This document shows, one piece after another, positions 16,612 through 28,173 of a stretch of DNA of 64,000 nt; positions within the stretch are counted from its first letter, which is position 1; each line of letters opens with the position of its first letter. Below the pieces are notes generated by a model. That model ran no database searches. It saw only the letters and a program-made list of their open reading frames with translations, and was not told where the DNA came from. This DNA is from Microbacterium oleivorans (lineage in GTDB: Bacteria; Actinomycetota; Actinomycetes; Actinomycetales; Microbacteriaceae). The translations under genes and the position numbers were made by a program. Where the stretch lies: contig NZ_MAYO01000003.1 in NCBI RefSeq assembly GCF_001691565.1, forward strand, positions 248,001 to 312,000, written 5' to 3'.

Positions 16612-17789
16612 GCGAAGAGATCGTCATCGTCGGTGCGGCCCGCACCCCGCAGGGCAAGTTGAAGGGCGCGCTGTCGTCCTTCTCGGCGCCGCAGCTCGGG
16701 TCGTTCGCGATCCGCGGAGCCCTCGAACGCGGTGGGGTGGATCCCGCGGCGGTCGACGCGGTGATCATGGGGCAGGTCCTGCCTGCCGGTTCGGGTCAGA
16801 ATCCGGCGCGGCAGGCGGCTCTCGGGGCCGGCATCGGCTGGGGCGTCCCGGCATCCTCCGTCAACAAGGTCTGCCTGTCGGGTCTCACCGCGGTGATCGA
16901 CGCCAAGCGCATGATCGCGTCGGGGGATGCCGCGGTCGTCGTCGCCGGCGGGATGGAGTCGATGTCCCGTGCCCCGCACCTTCTGACGGGTTCGCGCGAC
17001 GGCTGGACGTACGGCTCGGTCGAGGTCCTCGACCACATGGCGCACGACGGACTCACCGACGCCGCGGAGGGGATCTCTATGGGGCTCTCGACCGAGCGGC
17101 GCAACCCGGGTCTCGGACTGACGAGGCGGGAGCAGGACTCCGTCGCGGCGCTCTCGCACCAGCGTGCGGCCGCCGCGGCCGAGGCGGGCGTGTTCGACGC
17201 GGAGATCGTGACGGTCGAGGTTCCCCAGCGCAAGGGTGAGCTGCGACGGATCAGCGCCGACGAGGGTGTCCGCCCCGATACGACGGTGGAGAGCCTGGCG
17301 GGGCTGCGACCGGCGTTCTCACCCGACGGCGACATCACCGCGGGGAACGCCTCGCCGATCTCGGACGGCGCGGCCGCGGTCGTCGTGACGACGCGATCCC
17401 GCGCCGAGGCAGAAAGATGGACTGTCCTCGGGGTGATCGGCGCCGCAGGGCAGGTGGCGGGACCCGACAGCTCGCTGCACTCCCAGCCGGCCCGCGCAAT
17501 CGCTCACGCCCTCGAGCGGCAGGGGCTGTCGGCATCCGACCTGGACGTCGTCGAGATCAACGAGGCCTTCGGCGCGGTCGTGGCCCAGTCTCAGCGGGAA
17601 CTCGGCATAGGCGATGACATCGTCAACATCCACGGCGGTGGGATCGCGATCGGCCACCCGATCGGCGCCTCCGGCGCGCGGCTGGTCGTCCACGCGGTGC
17701 ACGAGCTCGCGCGCCGGGGACGCGGAACCGCGGCGGTGGGCCTGTGCGGGGGAGGCGGTCAGGGTGAAGCGCTCATCCTGACGCGCTGA
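16608..17789 (+). CDS. Thiolase (acetyl-CoA/3-ketoacyl-CoA acyltransferase)
   Basis: 393 residues, the normal thiolase length. Nucleophile Cys89 lies in VNKVCLSGL, then [11 protein letters not shown], the [14 protein letters not shown] histidine loop, and the second catalytic cysteine in [10 protein letters not shown]. It cleaves or forms 3-ketoacyl-CoA; with the CoA-transferase it would complete breakdown of acetoacetate to acetyl-CoA, or of 3-oxoadipate to acetyl-CoA plus succinyl-CoA. The local sequence resembles the acetyl-CoA acetyltransferase group more closely, but this is not certain. Confidence 0.9.
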   Translation: MSEEIVIVGAARTPQGKLKGALSSFSAPQLGSFAIRGALERGGVDPAAVDAVIMGQVLPAGSGQNPARQAALGAGIGWGVPASSVNKVCLSGLTAVIDAKRMIASGDAAVVVAGGMESMSRAPHLLTGSRDGWTYGSVEVLDHMAHDGLTDAAEGISMGLSTERRNPGLGLTRREQDSVAALSHQRAAAAAEAGVFDAEIVTVEVPQRKGELRRISADEGVRPDTTVESLAGLRPAFSPDGDITAGNASPISDGAAAVVVTTRSRAEAERWTVLGVIGAAGQVAGPDSSLHSQPARAIAHALERQGLSASDLDVVEINEAFGAVVAQSQRELGIGDDIVNIHGGGIAIGHPIGASGARLVVHAVHELARRGRGTAAVGLCGGGGQGEALILTR

Positions 17790-17801
17790 ATCCGCCCGTC
17801 G

Positions 17802-18056
17802 TCAGCGGGAGAGGCGGCGCTTCAGCAGCTTCTTCTTCTCGCCGTCGCGCGGAGAGTCCATCGGGATGAGCTTCCCCCGAGATGCACGCCGAGTGTCGAC
17901 GACGGAGCCGACCGCGAGCGCGAGGGTGATTCCCCAACTGAGCCACGCGAGGGCGGTACGCCAGGTGAAAGGTTCCGGGCTGCGCGCGGACCGCAGCAGC
18001 GTGACACCGCCGGTGAGGGCTGACAGCAGTCCGGTTCCGAACAGGTATTTGCGCAT
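17802..18056 (-). CDS. Small membrane protein, function unknown
   Basis: 84 residues with two probable membrane segments (residues 5-20 and 33-53) and a very basic C-terminus ending [12 protein letters not shown] do not recognise the family. ATG 18056 lies 7 nt behind a TACCGT element (18069-18064), which supports the start and a leaderless mRNA. It is convergent with the thiolase and divergent from otsA. Confidence 0.7.
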   Translation of the reverse strand: MRKYLFGTGLLSALTGGVTLLRSARSPEPFTWRTALAWLSWGITLALAVGSVVDTRRASRGKLIPMDSPRDGEKKKLLKRRLSR

Positions 18057-18063
18057 ACCACCC

Positions 18064-18069
18064 ACGGTA
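18064..18069 (-). promoter_or_regulatory. -10 element for leaderless 84-residue membrane protein gene
   Basis: TACCGT on the minus strand, 7 nt before ATG 18056, with no ribosome-binding site. Confidence 0.45.
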
Positions 18070-18129
18070 CTGCGCCGGACGCATGCCGCGGCGGTTGTTA
18101 GCCTGAAGTCATCCATCGAGAGGAACATC

Positions 18130-19542
18130 GTGACTCTGGCTTCCGACTTCGTCGTCGTGTCCAACCGCCTTCCCGTCGACCGGACCGATGATGAGAACGA
18201 ACCATGGCGACGCTCTCCCGGCGGGCTCGTCACGGCTCTCGATCCGGTCATGCGCACCAACAACGGCGCGTGGGTCGGGTGGCCGGGCCAGCCGGGCGTC
18301 GAGCTCGATCCCTTCGAGTTCGACGGCCTCCAGCTCGTGCCGGTCACGCTCTCGGCTGATGACATGCAGCTCTACTACGAGGGCTTCTCGAACGACACGA
18401 TCTGGCCGCTGTATCACGACGTGATCGCAGCCCCGACCTATCACCGGACATGGTGGGACGCCTACGTCAGGGTCAACAAGCGATTCGCGGAGGCGGCCTC
18501 TACCCACGCCGCCGAGGGCGCTACGGTCTGGGTCCACGACTACCAGCTCCAGCTCGTCCCGAAGCTCCTCCGCGAGCTCCGTCCCGATCTGACCATCGGA
18601 TACTTCCACCACATTCCGTTCCCCGCATACGGGCTGTACGCGCAACTGCCCTGGCGTCGTCAGGTCCTCGAGGGGTTGCTCGGGGCTGACGTCATCGGCT
18701 TCCAGCGGGTGGCGGATGCCGGCAACTTCGCCCGTGCGGTGCGTCGCCAGCTGGGGTTCGACACGAAAGCCGGCGCCATCTCCGTTCCGACGGAGGACGG
18801 GGGAGTGCGCACGGCCGTCGCCCGTGCCTACCCGATCTCGATCGACGCCGCGGAGTACGAGGAACTCGCGAAGCGGCCCGACATCAGAGCTCGCGCGGAG
18901 GAGATCCGCTCCAGCCTCGGCAACCCGAAGGCGATCCTTCTCGGTGTCGATCGACTCGATTACACGAAGGGGATCCGTCACCGTCTGAAGGCGTACGGCG
19001 AGCTGCTGGCCGACGGACGCCTCTCGGTGCACGACGTCATCCTGGTCCAGGTCGCGAGTCCCAGTCGGGAGCGCGTGCAGACGTACATGGAGCTCCGCGA
19101 CGAGATCGAACTGACGGTCGGCCGCATCAACGGCGACGCGGACGAGCTCGGTTACAGCGCGATCCAGTATCTGCATCACTCGTACCCGCGCGAGGAGATG
19201 GTCGCGCTCTTCCTCGCGGCGGACGTGATGCTGGTCACGGCCCTGCGAGACGGCATGAACCTGGTTGCCAAGGAGTACGTCGCGAGCCGCGTCGACGGTG
19301 GAGGGGCTCTCGTGCTCAGCGAGTTCACGGGCGCAGCGGACGAGCTGACTCAGGCCATCAAGGTCAATCCGCACGACATCTCAGGGCTGAAGGACGCCAT
19401 CATGCAGGCGATCGAGATGCCCGACAAAGAGAAGGAGCGCCGTATGCGCGCGCTTCGACGGCGGGTCCGCGAGAACGACGTCGCGAAATGGTCAGAGCGG
19501 TTCCTCTCGGAGCTGCGCACCGCCCGTGAGGCGCGCCCGTGA
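18130..19542 (+). CDS. otsA: Trehalose-6-phosphate synthase
   Basis: 470 residues, GT20 family. [11 protein letters not shown], then [11 protein letters not shown] (donor loop), [17 protein letters not shown], and [16 protein letters not shown] are all present. Also present are [16 protein letters not shown] and [13 protein letters not shown], which bind the sugar nucleotide. It makes trehalose-6-phosphate from UDP- or GDP-glucose and glucose-6-phosphate in the cytoplasm. The GTG start has GAGAGGAAC upstream; a TAGCCT element lies about 27 nt before it. Its stop overlaps the otsB start. Confidence 0.96.
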   Translation: MTLASDFVVVSNRLPVDRTDDENEPWRRSPGGLVTALDPVMRTNNGAWVGWPGQPGVELDPFEFDGLQLVPVTLSADDMQLYYEGFSNDTIWPLYHDVIAAPTYHRTWWDAYVRVNKRFAEAASTHAAEGATVWVHDYQLQLVPKLLRELRPDLTIGYFHHIPFPAYGLYAQLPWRRQVLEGLLGADVIGFQRVADAGNFARAVRRQLGFDTKAGAISVPTEDGGVRTAVARAYPISIDAAEYEELAKRPDIRARAEEIRSSLGNPKAILLGVDRLDYTKGIRHRLKAYGELLADGRLSVHDVILVQVASPSRERVQTYMELRDEIELTVGRINGDADELGYSAIQYLHHSYPREEMVALFLAADVMLVTALRDGMNLVAKEYVASRVDGGGALVLSEFTGAADELTQAIKVNPHDISGLKDAIMQAIEMPDKEKERRMRALRRRVRENDVAKWSERFLSELRTAREARP

Positions 19543-20306
19543 CCGACCTCGAGGCCGTGACGCGGACCGAGACGCTTCTCGTCGCGCTCGACTTCGACGG
19601 CACGCTCTCACCCCTCGTCGATGAACCGATGACAGCGCGAATGGCACCGGCCGCCCGAGCTGCCGTGACGGCGCTCGTGGCCGCCCCCGCGACGGTCGTC
19701 GCGTTCGTCTCCGGCCGCTCGTTGGGCGACCTCCGCATTATCGCGGAGCACACCGACGACTCGCCGATCCTCCTCGCGGGCTCGCACGGCGCGGAGTATC
19801 TCCTCCCTGGGTCGGGTTCCGCTCCCGCGCTCGACCCAGCCGATACCGCTCTGCGCGACCGGATGCGCGCGGAGGCGGAGGAACTGGCCCGGGACGTACC
19901 GGGAGCGTGGATCGAGCCGAAGACATTCGGGTTCGGCGTCCACCTGCGCACCGTCTCCGATGGGGCATCCGCCGAGCGGCTGCGATCCTCGACGGATGCC
20001 CTCGTCGCGGATCGCGCGCCCCACTGGCGTCGTCGTCAGGGGCACGGCATCGTCGAGTACGCGTTCACCGATGTGGGCAAGGATGCCGCGGTGGCCCACC
20101 TCCGCCAGGTCGTCGGTGCCACGGCGGTCATCTTCGCCGGTGACGACGTCACCGATGAGGACGCCCTCCGTTCCCTCGGACCGGAGGATCTCGGCATCCG
20201 AGTCGGCTCGGGGGAGACGGCGGCATCCGTTCGTGTGGGAGACATCGAAGAACTCGCCGCTTTGCTGTCGACTGTCGCACGCGAGCGCGTCGCCGCACAC
20301 CAATAG
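19539..20306 (+). CDS. otsB: Trehalose-6-phosphate phosphatase
   Basis: 255 residues, HAD superfamily. [10 protein letters not shown] holds the nucleophile Asp, and [11 protein letters not shown] is the motif III/IV Asp cluster. [14 protein letters not shown] and [10 protein letters not shown] are typical of OtsB. It removes phosphate from the OtsA product to give trehalose, an osmo- and thermoprotectant. The GTG start overlaps the otsA stop (GTGA), so the two are translated together. Confidence 0.95.
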   Translation: MTDLEAVTRTETLLVALDFDGTLSPLVDEPMTARMAPAARAAVTALVAAPATVVAFVSGRSLGDLRIIAEHTDDSPILLAGSHGAEYLLPGSGSAPALDPADTALRDRMRAEAEELARDVPGAWIEPKTFGFGVHLRTVSDGASAERLRSSTDALVADRAPHWRRRQGHGIVEYAFTDVGKDAAVAHLRQVVGATAVIFAGDDVTDEDALRSLGPEDLGIRVGSGETAASVRVGDIEELAALLSTVARERVAAHQ

Positions 20307-20309
20307 ACT
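20304..20309 (+). promoter_or_regulatory. -10 element for leaderless ilvD
   Basis: TAGACT overlaps the otsB stop codon and ends 6 nt before the ilvD ATG. No Shine-Dalgarno site is visible, so ilvD probably has its own leaderless promoter despite following otsB closely. Confidence 0.55.
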
Positions 20310-20315
20310 TCGAGA

Positions 20316-22022
20316 ATGCCCTCAACCGACGAGAACATCGATATCAAGCCCCGCAGTCGCGCGGTGACCGACGGCATCGAAGCCACCACGTCACGCGGAA
20401 TGCTCCGTGCGGTCGGTATGGGCGATGAGGACTGGGACAAGCCCCAGATCGGCATCGCCTCGAGCTGGAACGAGATCACGCCGTGCAATCTGAGCCTCGA
20501 CCGGCTTGCGCAGGGTGCTAAAGAGGGCGTGCACGCCGGTGGCGGCTACCCGCTCCAGTTCGGCACCATCTCCGTCTCCGACGGTATCTCGATGGGCCAC
20601 GAGGGCATGCACTTCTCGCTCGTCAGTCGTGAGGTCATTGCGGACTCCGTCGAAACCGTCATGATGGCCGAGCGACTCGACGGCTCGGTCCTGCTCGCCG
20701 GTTGCGACAAGTCGATCCCCGGCATGCTGATGGCCTCGGCTCGCCTCGACCTCTCCAGCGTCTTCCTCTATGCCGGCTCGATCGCGCCGGGCTGGGTCAA
20801 ACTCAGCGACGGCACCGAGAAGGACGTCACGATCATCGACTCCTTCGAGGCGGTCGGAGCGTGCCTTGCCGGCAAGATGAGCGAAGCCGACCTCAAGCGC
20901 ATCGAGTGCGCGATCGCGCCCGGCGAAGGGGCGTGCGGCGGGATGTACACGGCGAACACGATGGCGTCGGTCGCCGAGGCTCTGGGCCTCAGCCTGCCCG
21001 GCTCCGCGGCCCCGCCCTCCGCCGACCGCCGCCGCGACTACTTCGCGCACCGCTCCGGCGAGGCCGTCGTGAACCTGCTCCGTCAGGGCATCACGACCCG
21101 AGACATCCTCACGAAGGAGTCGTTCGAGAACGCGATCGCGCTGGCGATGGCGCTCGGCGGATCGACGAACGTCGTCCTGCACCTGCTCGCCATCGCGCGT
21201 GAAGCCGAGGTCGACCTGACCCTCCACGACTTCAACCGCATCGGCGACAAGGTCCCGCACGTCGCCGACATGAAGCCGTTCGGGAAGTACGTCATGAACG
21301 ATGTCGACCGGCACGGCGGCATCCCGGTCATCATGAAGGCGATGCTCGATGAGGGCCTCCTGCACGGCGATGCGCTCACCGTCACCGGTAAGACCCTCGC
21401 CGAGAACCTAAGTGACCTCGACCCGGACCCGATCGACGGCACCGTCATCCACACATTCGACGACCCGATCCACGCGACCGGGGGGATCACGATCCTCCAC
21501 GGGTCGATGGCCCCCGAAGGCGCGGTCGTGAAGACCGCCGGGTTCGACGCCGCCGTCTTCGAGGGACCCGCCCGGGTCTTCGAGCGCGAGCGCGCCGCGA
21601 TGGACGCCCTCGAAGAGGGACGCATCGCCGCGGGCGACGTCGTCGTCATCCGCTACGAAGGCCCCAAGGGCGGTCCCGGCATGCGCGAGATGCTCGCCGT
21701 GACCGCCGCCATCAAGGGCGCTGGCCTCGGAAAAGATGTACTACTGTTGACGGACGGACGATTCTCAGGCGGCACAACCGGCCTGTGCATCGGCCACATA
21801 GCACCCGAAGCGGTGGACGCTGGTCCCATCGCCTTCGTGCGCGATGGTGATCTGATACGGGTCGATATCGCGGCTCGTTCTCTCGACCTACTCGTCGACG
21901 AAGCCGAGCTGAACTCCCGCCGTGAGGGCTGGGAGCCCCTTCCCCCGCGCTATACCCGTGGCGTGTTGGCCAAGTACTCGAAGCTCGTGCGCTCCGCTGC
22001 GGAGGGCGCGACGACGGGCTAG
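20316..22022 (+). CDS. ilvD: Dihydroxy-acid dehydratase
   Basis: 568 residues. Cluster and substrate motifs are present: [14 protein letters not shown] (a cysteine ligand of the Fe-S cluster), [13 protein letters not shown], and [21 protein letters not shown] near the end. It dehydrates 2,3-dihydroxy-3-methylbutanoate and the valeryl homologue to the 2-keto acids of valine and isoleucine synthesis. The leaderless promoter just upstream sets the start. ilvB follows after 41 nt, so ilvD-ilvB-ilvN-ilvC form one rightward block. Confidence 0.97.
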   Translation: MPSTDENIDIKPRSRAVTDGIEATTSRGMLRAVGMGDEDWDKPQIGIASSWNEITPCNLSLDRLAQGAKEGVHAGGGYPLQFGTISVSDGISMGHEGMHFSLVSREVIADSVETVMMAERLDGSVLLAGCDKSIPGMLMASARLDLSSVFLYAGSIAPGWVKLSDGTEKDVTIIDSFEAVGACLAGKMSEADLKRIECAIAPGEGACGGMYTANTMASVAEALGLSLPGSAAPPSADRRRDYFAHRSGEAVVNLLRQGITTRDILTKESFENAIALAMALGGSTNVVLHLLAIAREAEVDLTLHDFNRIGDKVPHVADMKPFGKYVMNDVDRHGGIPVIMKAMLDEGLLHGDALTVTGKTLAENLSDLDPDPIDGTVIHTFDDPIHATGGITILHGSMAPEGAVVKTAGFDAAVFEGPARVFERERAAMDALEEGRIAAGDVVVIRYEGPKGGPGMREMLAVTAAIKGAGLGKDVLLLTDGRFSGGTTGLCIGHIAPEAVDAGPIAFVRDGDLIRVDIAARSLDLLVDEAELNSRREGWEPLPPRYTRGVLAKYSKLVRSAAEGATTG

Positions 22023-22063
22023 GCCCCACACACTCGTCATCCATCACCACAGAGGTCTCTCTC

Positions 22064-23857
22064 ATGTCTTCTGACACCGTCGCCGCTGTGCCCCGGCCAC
22101 CGGCCGGAGGCGCGTCCACGCCTCTGCTCACCGGAGCACAGGCCGTCGTCCGCTCGCTGGAGCTCCTGGGCGTCACCGACGTCTTCGGGCTCCCCGGCGG
22201 CGCCATCATCGAGGTCTACGACCCGCTGATGGACTCCACCGATCTGCGTCACATCCTGGTCCGCCACGAGCAGGGCGCCGGTCACGCCGCCGAGGGGTAC
22301 GCCGCGGCATCCGGTCGTGTCGGCGTCGCCATCGCGACGTCGGGCCCGGGAGCCACGAACCTCGTCACCGCGATCGCGGACGCGTACATGGACTCGATGC
22401 CCATCGTCTGCATCACCGGGCAGGTGTACTCGACCCTGATGGGGACGGATGCCTTCCAGGAGGCCGACATCGTGGGCATCACGATGCCGATCACGAAGCA
22501 CTCCTTCCTCGTGAAGGACCCTGCCGAGATCCCCGGTGCCATCGCGGCGGCGTTCGAGATCGCCTCGACCGGTCGCCCCGGTCCTGTCCTCGTCGACATC
22601 ACGAAAGATGCGCAGCAGGCCAAGGCGCCGTTCGTCTGGCCGCCGAAGGTCGACCTGCCCGGGTACCGCCCCGTCACCAAGGCGCACGGCAAGCAGATCC
22701 AGGCTGCCGCGCAGCTGATCGCGGAAGCGAAGAAGCCGGTGCTGTACGTCGGTGGCGGCGTGGTCCGTGCCGGAGCCGCCGCGGAGCTCCGTCGGTTCGC
22801 AGAGGCGACCGGTGCGCCGGTCGTGACGACGCTCATGGCCCGCGGCGCGTTCCCCGACTCCCACCCGCAGCAGCTGGGCATGCCGGGCATGCACGGCACG
22901 GTCCCCGCCGTCCTCGCCCTGCAGGAGTCCGACCTCCTCATCGCGCTCGGCGCGCGGTTCGACGACCGGGTCACCGGTAAGGCGGCACTGTTCGCCCCCG
23001 ACGCCAAGGTCATCCACGTCGACATCGACCCCGCCGAGATCTCGAAGATCCGCACGGCCGACGTACCGATCGTCGGCGACCTGAAGGATGTCCTCGTCGA
23101 CCTCGACGCAGCCTTCGCGGGCGTCGACGGGCCCGACATCTCGGAGTGGTGGTCCTACCTCGAGGGGCTCCGCACCGAGTTCCCGCTCGGGTACGCGCCG
23201 ACGACCGACGGCCTGATGTCACCGCAGCACGTCATCCAGCGCATCGGCGAACTCACCGGACCGGAAGGCGTCTTCGCCTCGGGCGTCGGTCAGCACCAGA
23301 TGTGGGCCGCGCAGTTCATCGGGTACGAGCGTCCCAACGCCTGGCTCAACTCCGGCGGCGCCGGGACGATGGGCTACGCGGTTCCCGCCGCGATGGGCGC
23401 GAAGGTCGCCCAGCCCGATCGCGCCGTGTGGGCGATCGACGGCGACGGCTGCTTCCAGATGACCAATCAGGAGCTCGCGACCTGCGCGATCAACAACATC
23501 CCGATCAAGGTCGCGATCATCAACAACTCGTCCCTCGGCATGGTGCGCCAGTGGCAGACCCTGTTCTACGACGGGCGCCACTCGAACACCGACCTCAACA
23601 CGGGCCACGACAGCATCCGCATTCCGGACTTCGTGAAGCTCGCCGAGGCGTACGGCTGCCTCGGCATCCGCGTCGAGAAAGCCGAGGACGTGGATGCCGC
23701 TATTCGGACCGCGCTCGAGACGAACGACCGTCCCGTCGTGATCGACTTCGTCGTGAGCGCCGATGCGATGGTGTGGCCGATGGTGCCGCAGGGCGTCAGC
23801 AACAGCTACATCCAGTACGCGCGAGAGCACGCGCCGGCGTTCGAGCAGGGGGACTGA
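22064..23857 (+). CDS. ilvB: Acetolactate synthase, large subunit
   Basis: 597 residues, thiamine-diphosphate enzyme. The N-terminal PYR domain has [15 protein letters not shown] and the catalytic Glu in [15 protein letters not shown]. The central domain follows, and the C-terminal PP domain has [18 protein letters not shown] (GDG-N motif). It condenses pyruvate with pyruvate or 2-ketobutyrate, the first step of branched-chain synthesis. An AGAGGTCTC site precedes the ATG. ilvN follows after 2 nt. Confidence 0.97.
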   Translation: MSSDTVAAVPRPPAGGASTPLLTGAQAVVRSLELLGVTDVFGLPGGAIIEVYDPLMDSTDLRHILVRHEQGAGHAAEGYAAASGRVGVAIATSGPGATNLVTAIADAYMDSMPIVCITGQVYSTLMGTDAFQEADIVGITMPITKHSFLVKDPAEIPGAIAAAFEIASTGRPGPVLVDITKDAQQAKAPFVWPPKVDLPGYRPVTKAHGKQIQAAAQLIAEAKKPVLYVGGGVVRAGAAAELRRFAEATGAPVVTTLMARGAFPDSHPQQLGMPGMHGTVPAVLALQESDLLIALGARFDDRVTGKAALFAPDAKVIHVDIDPAEISKIRTADVPIVGDLKDVLVDLDAAFAGVDGPDISEWWSYLEGLRTEFPLGYAPTTDGLMSPQHVIQRIGELTGPEGVFASGVGQHQMWAAQFIGYERPNAWLNSGGAGTMGYAVPAAMGAKVAQPDRAVWAIDGDGCFQMTNQELATCAINNIPIKVAIINNSSLGMVRQWQTLFYDGRHSNTDLNTGHDSIRIPDFVKLAEAYGCLGIRVEKAEDVDAAIRTALETNDRPVVIDFVVSADAMVWPMVPQGVSNSYIQYAREHAPAFEQGD

Positions 23858-23859
23858 CG

Positions 23860-24369
23860 ATGAGCAAGCACGTCCTGAGCCTCCTCGTGGAGGACAAGCC
23901 CGGTCTGCTGACCCGCGTGGCGGGCCTGTTCGCCCGTCGCGGCTTCAACATCGACTCCCTCGCCGTGGGCGTCACCGAGGTGCCCGGGCTCTCCCGCATC
24001 ACGGTGGTCGTCGACGTCGAGGAGTTGCCGCTCGAGCAGGTGACGAAGCAGCTGAACAAGCTGGTGAACGTCATCAAGATCGTCGAGCTCGACTACTCGA
24101 CCTCGGTCCAGCGCGAGCACATGCTCGTGAAGGTCCGCGCCGACAACCAGACGCGCTCGAACGTCATCGAGGTCGTCAACCTCTTCCGCGCCTCGGTCGT
24201 GGACTACGCCACCGACGCGCTCGTGGTGGAGGTCACCGGTGACCGCGGCAAGGTCGACGCGTTCCTCAAGGCGCTCGAGCCCTTCGGTGTGAAGGAGCTC
24301 GCGCAGTCCGGCATGGTCGCCATCGGCCGCGGCGGCAAGAGCATCACCGAGCGCGTCCTGCGCGGCTGA
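23860..24369 (+). CDS. ilvN: Acetolactate synthase, small regulatory subunit
   Basis: 169 residues. The N-terminal ACT domain reads HVLSLLVEDKPGLLTRVAGL and RRGFNIDSLAVGVTE. The C-terminal domain ends with ALEPFGVKELAQSGMVAIGRG. It binds valine and gives feedback control of IlvB. The start is 2 nt after the ilvB stop. Confidence 0.97.
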   Translation: MSKHVLSLLVEDKPGLLTRVAGLFARRGFNIDSLAVGVTEVPGLSRITVVVDVEELPLEQVTKQLNKLVNVIKIVELDYSTSVQREHMLVKVRADNQTRSNVIEVVNLFRASVVDYATDALVVEVTGDRGKVDAFLKALEPFGVKELAQSGMVAIGRGGKSITERVLRG

Positions 24370-25440
<1,071 letters not shown>

Positions 25441-25497
25441 CCCTCGGCATCCCGCCCTCGGCGCATCCGCCGGGACCGGCTTGACATGAGCCACGGA

Positions 25498-25524
25498 GGC
25501 CCGACCCTTACAAGGGGTCGGGCC
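25498..25524 (+). terminator. Terminator after ilvC
   Basis: A 10-bp stem, GGCCCGACCC (25498-25507) with GGGTCGGGCC (25515-25524), 7-nt loop and a short TT tail. It closes the ilvD-B-N-C block. Confidence 0.7.
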
Positions 25525-25535
25525 TTCGGCGTCGG

Positions 25536-25541
25536 TAGACT
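25536..25541 (+). promoter_or_regulatory. -10 element for leaderless 160-residue membrane protein gene
   Basis: TAGACT, 6 nt before GTG 25548. GGGAG lies in the gap but is too close to the start to serve as a normal ribosome-binding site. Confidence 0.5.
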
Positions 25542-25547
25542 CGGGAG

Positions 25548-26030
25548 GTGCCTTCCGACCCCCGAGACGACGAGGACGCCTTCCGCTGGGAAGGCGACGA
25601 TTCCCCGACGCGACCGCCCCGTCCAGAGCGCGCCGACGCGGCTCTGCCGAGCGGATGGCGGACCGTCGGCAAGGGGAGTGAACCGGCCGCCACCGGGGCG
25701 GAGCCCGCGCAGGACGAGCCGGTCGGCGAGGCGGAGCCTCCAGCATCCCTCGGCAACGTCGCACTGGTCTCGCTCGGACTTCTGGGGGGCATCTACCTCC
25801 TCTACACGGTGGGTTGGATCCTCGGCGGGGCGAGAACTGCTCTCGTGCTCTCGCCGTTCCTCGCACCCAGCGCGGTCGTTCCTGCCCAGTGGCTTGCCGT
25901 CGCTGCTCCGGCGCTGTGGTTCGGCGGCACCATGCTCCTGACGCAAGCGTCGGCGAGCTGGGTGCGGTTCGTGTGGCTCGTGGCCGGCGTCTTTCTGCTG
26001 CTGCCCTGGCCCTTCGTGAGTGGAGTGTGA
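25548..26030 (+). CDS. Membrane protein, function unknown
   Basis: 160 residues. Residues 1-68 are acidic and proline-rich and probably cytoplasmic. Three membrane segments follow: LVSLGLLGGIYLLYTVGWIL, a segment around QWLAVAAPALWFGG, and VRFVWLVAGVFLLLPWPFV. I do not recognise a functional family. The GTG is set by the TAGACT element. It probably forms an operon with the next gene, whose GTG lies 4 nt after its stop. Confidence 0.78.
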   Translation: MPSDPRDDEDAFRWEGDDSPTRPPRPERADAALPSGWRTVGKGSEPAATGAEPAQDEPVGEAEPPASLGNVALVSLGLLGGIYLLYTVGWILGGARTALVLSPFLAPSAVVPAQWLAVAAPALWFGGTMLLTQASASWVRFVWLVAGVFLLLPWPFVSGV

Positions 26031-26034
26031 TCTC

Positions 26035-26376
26035 GTGACGACGACTTTTACAGGACGCCGATCTCCCTCGTGGCTGCGCTCCACCGTTGCCGGCCTCTTC
26101 GGTCTGTTCTACGCATACGCCGTGTGGACGGCTGTCGCCTTCCTCATCGCTCAGGCAGTTGCTGTGGAGGGGTTGACCGGCGCTGGCTGGGCGATCCTGC
26201 TATTCGCGGTCGTTTTTCCCATCATTGTTTTCATAGCGGGGGTCGTGATCGCGCGAGGTCGGCCGCTCTTGCACCTCGCCGTGGTTCTTCTTATCGGGCT
26301 TGGCCTGGCGGGCGTCTTCTGGCTGAACATTCTCACTTTCGCTGTTCGTAGCCAGAGCTCCTTGTTCGGGTCGTGA
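26035..26376 (+). CDS. Membrane protein, function unknown
   Basis: 113 residues from GTG 26035; GTG 26020 would overlap the upstream gene and add five residues. Three hydrophobic segments are visible (LFGLFYAYAVWTAVAFLIAQ, AILLFAVVFPIIVFIAGVVI, LAVVLLIGLGLAGVFWLNI). No known motif was found. The base composition is a little lower in GC than the neighbours. It is likely co-transcribed with the preceding membrane protein and precedes serA. Confidence 0.72.
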   Translation: MTTTFTGRRSPSWLRSTVAGLFGLFYAYAVWTAVAFLIAQAVAVEGLTGAGWAILLFAVVFPIIVFIAGVVIARGRPLLHLAVVLLIGLGLAGVFWLNILTFAVRSQSSLFGS

Positions 26377-26498
26377 TCGGCGTCACACGGTCGGGGCCGT
26401 CCTGTCCGATTCGCTAGGCTGGCCGTGCCGCGTACCGTCGTCGGTCCCAGCCCGACCGGACTCGTGGCGATCCACACTCGCGTACCCGAAGGTCTGCC

Positions 26499-28103
26499 GT
26501 GCCCAAGCCTGTCGTCCTGATCGCCGAAGAACTCTCTCCCGCCACGATCGAGGCCCTGGGCCCCGATTTCGACGTCCGATCCGTGGACGGCGCCGACCGT
26601 GCCGCGCTCCTGCCGGCCCTCGCCGATGCGGACGCCGTCCTCATCCGCTCCGCCACGAAGATGGATGCCGAGGCGATCGCCGCCGCTCCGTCGCTCAAGG
26701 TCATCGCGCGCGCCGGCGTCGGTCTCGACAACGTCGACATCAAGGCGGCTACGAGCGCCGGCGTCATGGTCGTCAATGCGCCGACCTCCAACATCATCTC
26801 GGCCGCCGAACTCACCGTCGGTCACATTCTGAGCCTCGCGCGTCACATCCCCGCCGCGCACGCCTCGCTCGCCACGGGAGCCTGGAAGCGCTCGTCCTTC
26901 ACGGGCACCGAGCTGTTCGAGAAGACGGTCGGCATCATCGGCCTCGGCCGCATCGGCGCCCTCATCGCCGCTCGACTGCAGGCGTTCGGGGTCTCGGTCG
27001 TCGCGTACGACCCCTACGTCACCCCGACACGCGCGCAGCAGTTGGGCGTGCAGCTGCTCGGGCTCGACGAGCTTCTGACGACCAGCGACTTCGTCACGAT
27101 CCACATGCCGAAGACGCCCGAGACGACCGGCATGATCGGTGCGGCGCAGTTCGAGATGATGAAGGACACCGCCTACGTCGTGAACGTCGCCCGCGGTGGT
27201 CTCATCGACGAAGAGGCGCTGCACACTGCGCTCACCACCGGCCAGATCGCCGGCGCAGGACTCGATGTCTTCACGAGCGAGCCGCCGAAGGAGGACGGCA
27301 CGGCGTTCCCCCTGCTGTCCCTGCCGAACGTCATCGTCACGCCCCACCTGGGCGCCTCGACCGAAGAGGCTCAGGAGAAGGCGGGTGTCTCGGTCGCGAA
27401 GTCGGTCAAGCTCGCGCTCGAAGGCGACCTGGTCCCGGATGCCGTGAACGTCGCCGGTGGCGTCATCGACCCGTTCGTGCGTCCCGGCATCGCGCTCGTC
27501 GAGCAGCTGGGCCAGATCTTCACGGGGCTCGCGCCCAGCGCCCTCACGAGCCTCGACATCGAGGTGCGCGGCGAGCTCGCCGATTACGACGTCAGCGTCT
27601 ACCGCCTGGCGGCGCTGAAGGGCATATTCACGAACATCGTGAGCGAGAACGTCTCCTACGTGAACGCGCCGCTGTTCGCCGAGCAGCGCGGCATCGAGAC
27701 CCGACTGATCGTCGAGTCCGAGAGCCCGCTGTACCGGAACATCACGATCCTCCGCGGCACGCTGTCCGACGGCACGGTGCTCACCGTGGAGGGCACCCTG
27801 GCGGGCACGCGCATGGTGCCGAAGGTCGTCGGCATCAACGGCTACGAGGTCGAGGTGCCGATCAACCGCTACCACGTCGTGATGCGCTACGCCGACCGGC
27901 CCGGCATCGTCGCGATCTACGGTCAGAAGCTCGGCGAAGCGGGCATCAACATCGCGGGGCTTCAGGTCGCGCGGCCCGACGCGAGCGGCCGCGCACTGTC
28001 GGTCCTGACCGTCGATTCGCCGATCCCCGAGCCGATGCTCGACGAGCTCCGCGCTTCGGTACAGGCCGACCTGTTCCGCCAGATCGAGCTCACCGAGGTC
28101 TGA
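26499..28103 (+). CDS. serA: D-3-phosphoglycerate dehydrogenase
   Basis: 534 residues, long actinobacterial type. Residues 1-315 hold the dehydrogenase (IARAGVGLDNVD, VGIIGLGRIGALIAARL, NVARGGLIDEEAL, PHLGASTEEAQEKAG). The middle is the allosteric-substrate-binding domain, and the last 75 residues are an ACT domain (RYADRPGIVAIYGQKLGEAGINIA) that binds serine. It carries out the first step of serine synthesis. GAAGG precedes the GTG start; the likely -10 is TAGGCT at 26415-26420. Confidence 0.97.
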   Translation: MPKPVVLIAEELSPATIEALGPDFDVRSVDGADRAALLPALADADAVLIRSATKMDAEAIAAAPSLKVIARAGVGLDNVDIKAATSAGVMVVNAPTSNIISAAELTVGHILSLARHIPAAHASLATGAWKRSSFTGTELFEKTVGIIGLGRIGALIAARLQAFGVSVVAYDPYVTPTRAQQLGVQLLGLDELLTTSDFVTIHMPKTPETTGMIGAAQFEMMKDTAYVVNVARGGLIDEEALHTALTTGQIAGAGLDVFTSEPPKEDGTAFPLLSLPNVIVTPHLGASTEEAQEKAGVSVAKSVKLALEGDLVPDAVNVAGGVIDPFVRPGIALVEQLGQIFTGLAPSALTSLDIEVRGELADYDVSVYRLAALKGIFTNIVSENVSYVNAPLFAEQRGIETRLIVESESPLYRNITILRGTLSDGTVLTVEGTLAGTRMVPKVVGINGYEVEVPINRYHVVMRYADRPGIVAIYGQKLGEAGINIAGLQVARPDASGRALSVLTVDSPIPEPMLDELRASVQADLFRQIELTEV

Positions 28104-28121
28104 CGCACCGGCATCCCTCGT

Positions 28122-28168
28122 TCCCCTGTCGCATCACGCCGCGTGCGGCGGTCGTTCGTGACAGGGGA
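28122..28168. terminator. Bidirectional hairpin between serA and tetR-like gene
   Basis: Outer arms TCCCCTGTC (28122-28130) and GACAGGGGA (28160-28168), with an inner stem CGCCGC/GCGGCG. It lies between convergent genes and has no T-run. Confidence 0.6.
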
Positions 28169-28173
28169 GTGCG

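Noticed and set aside
22023-22063. Attenuator or leader peptide before ilvB
   Set aside because: Only 41 nt separate ilvD and ilvB; there is no room for a leader ORF and no branched-chain codon run.
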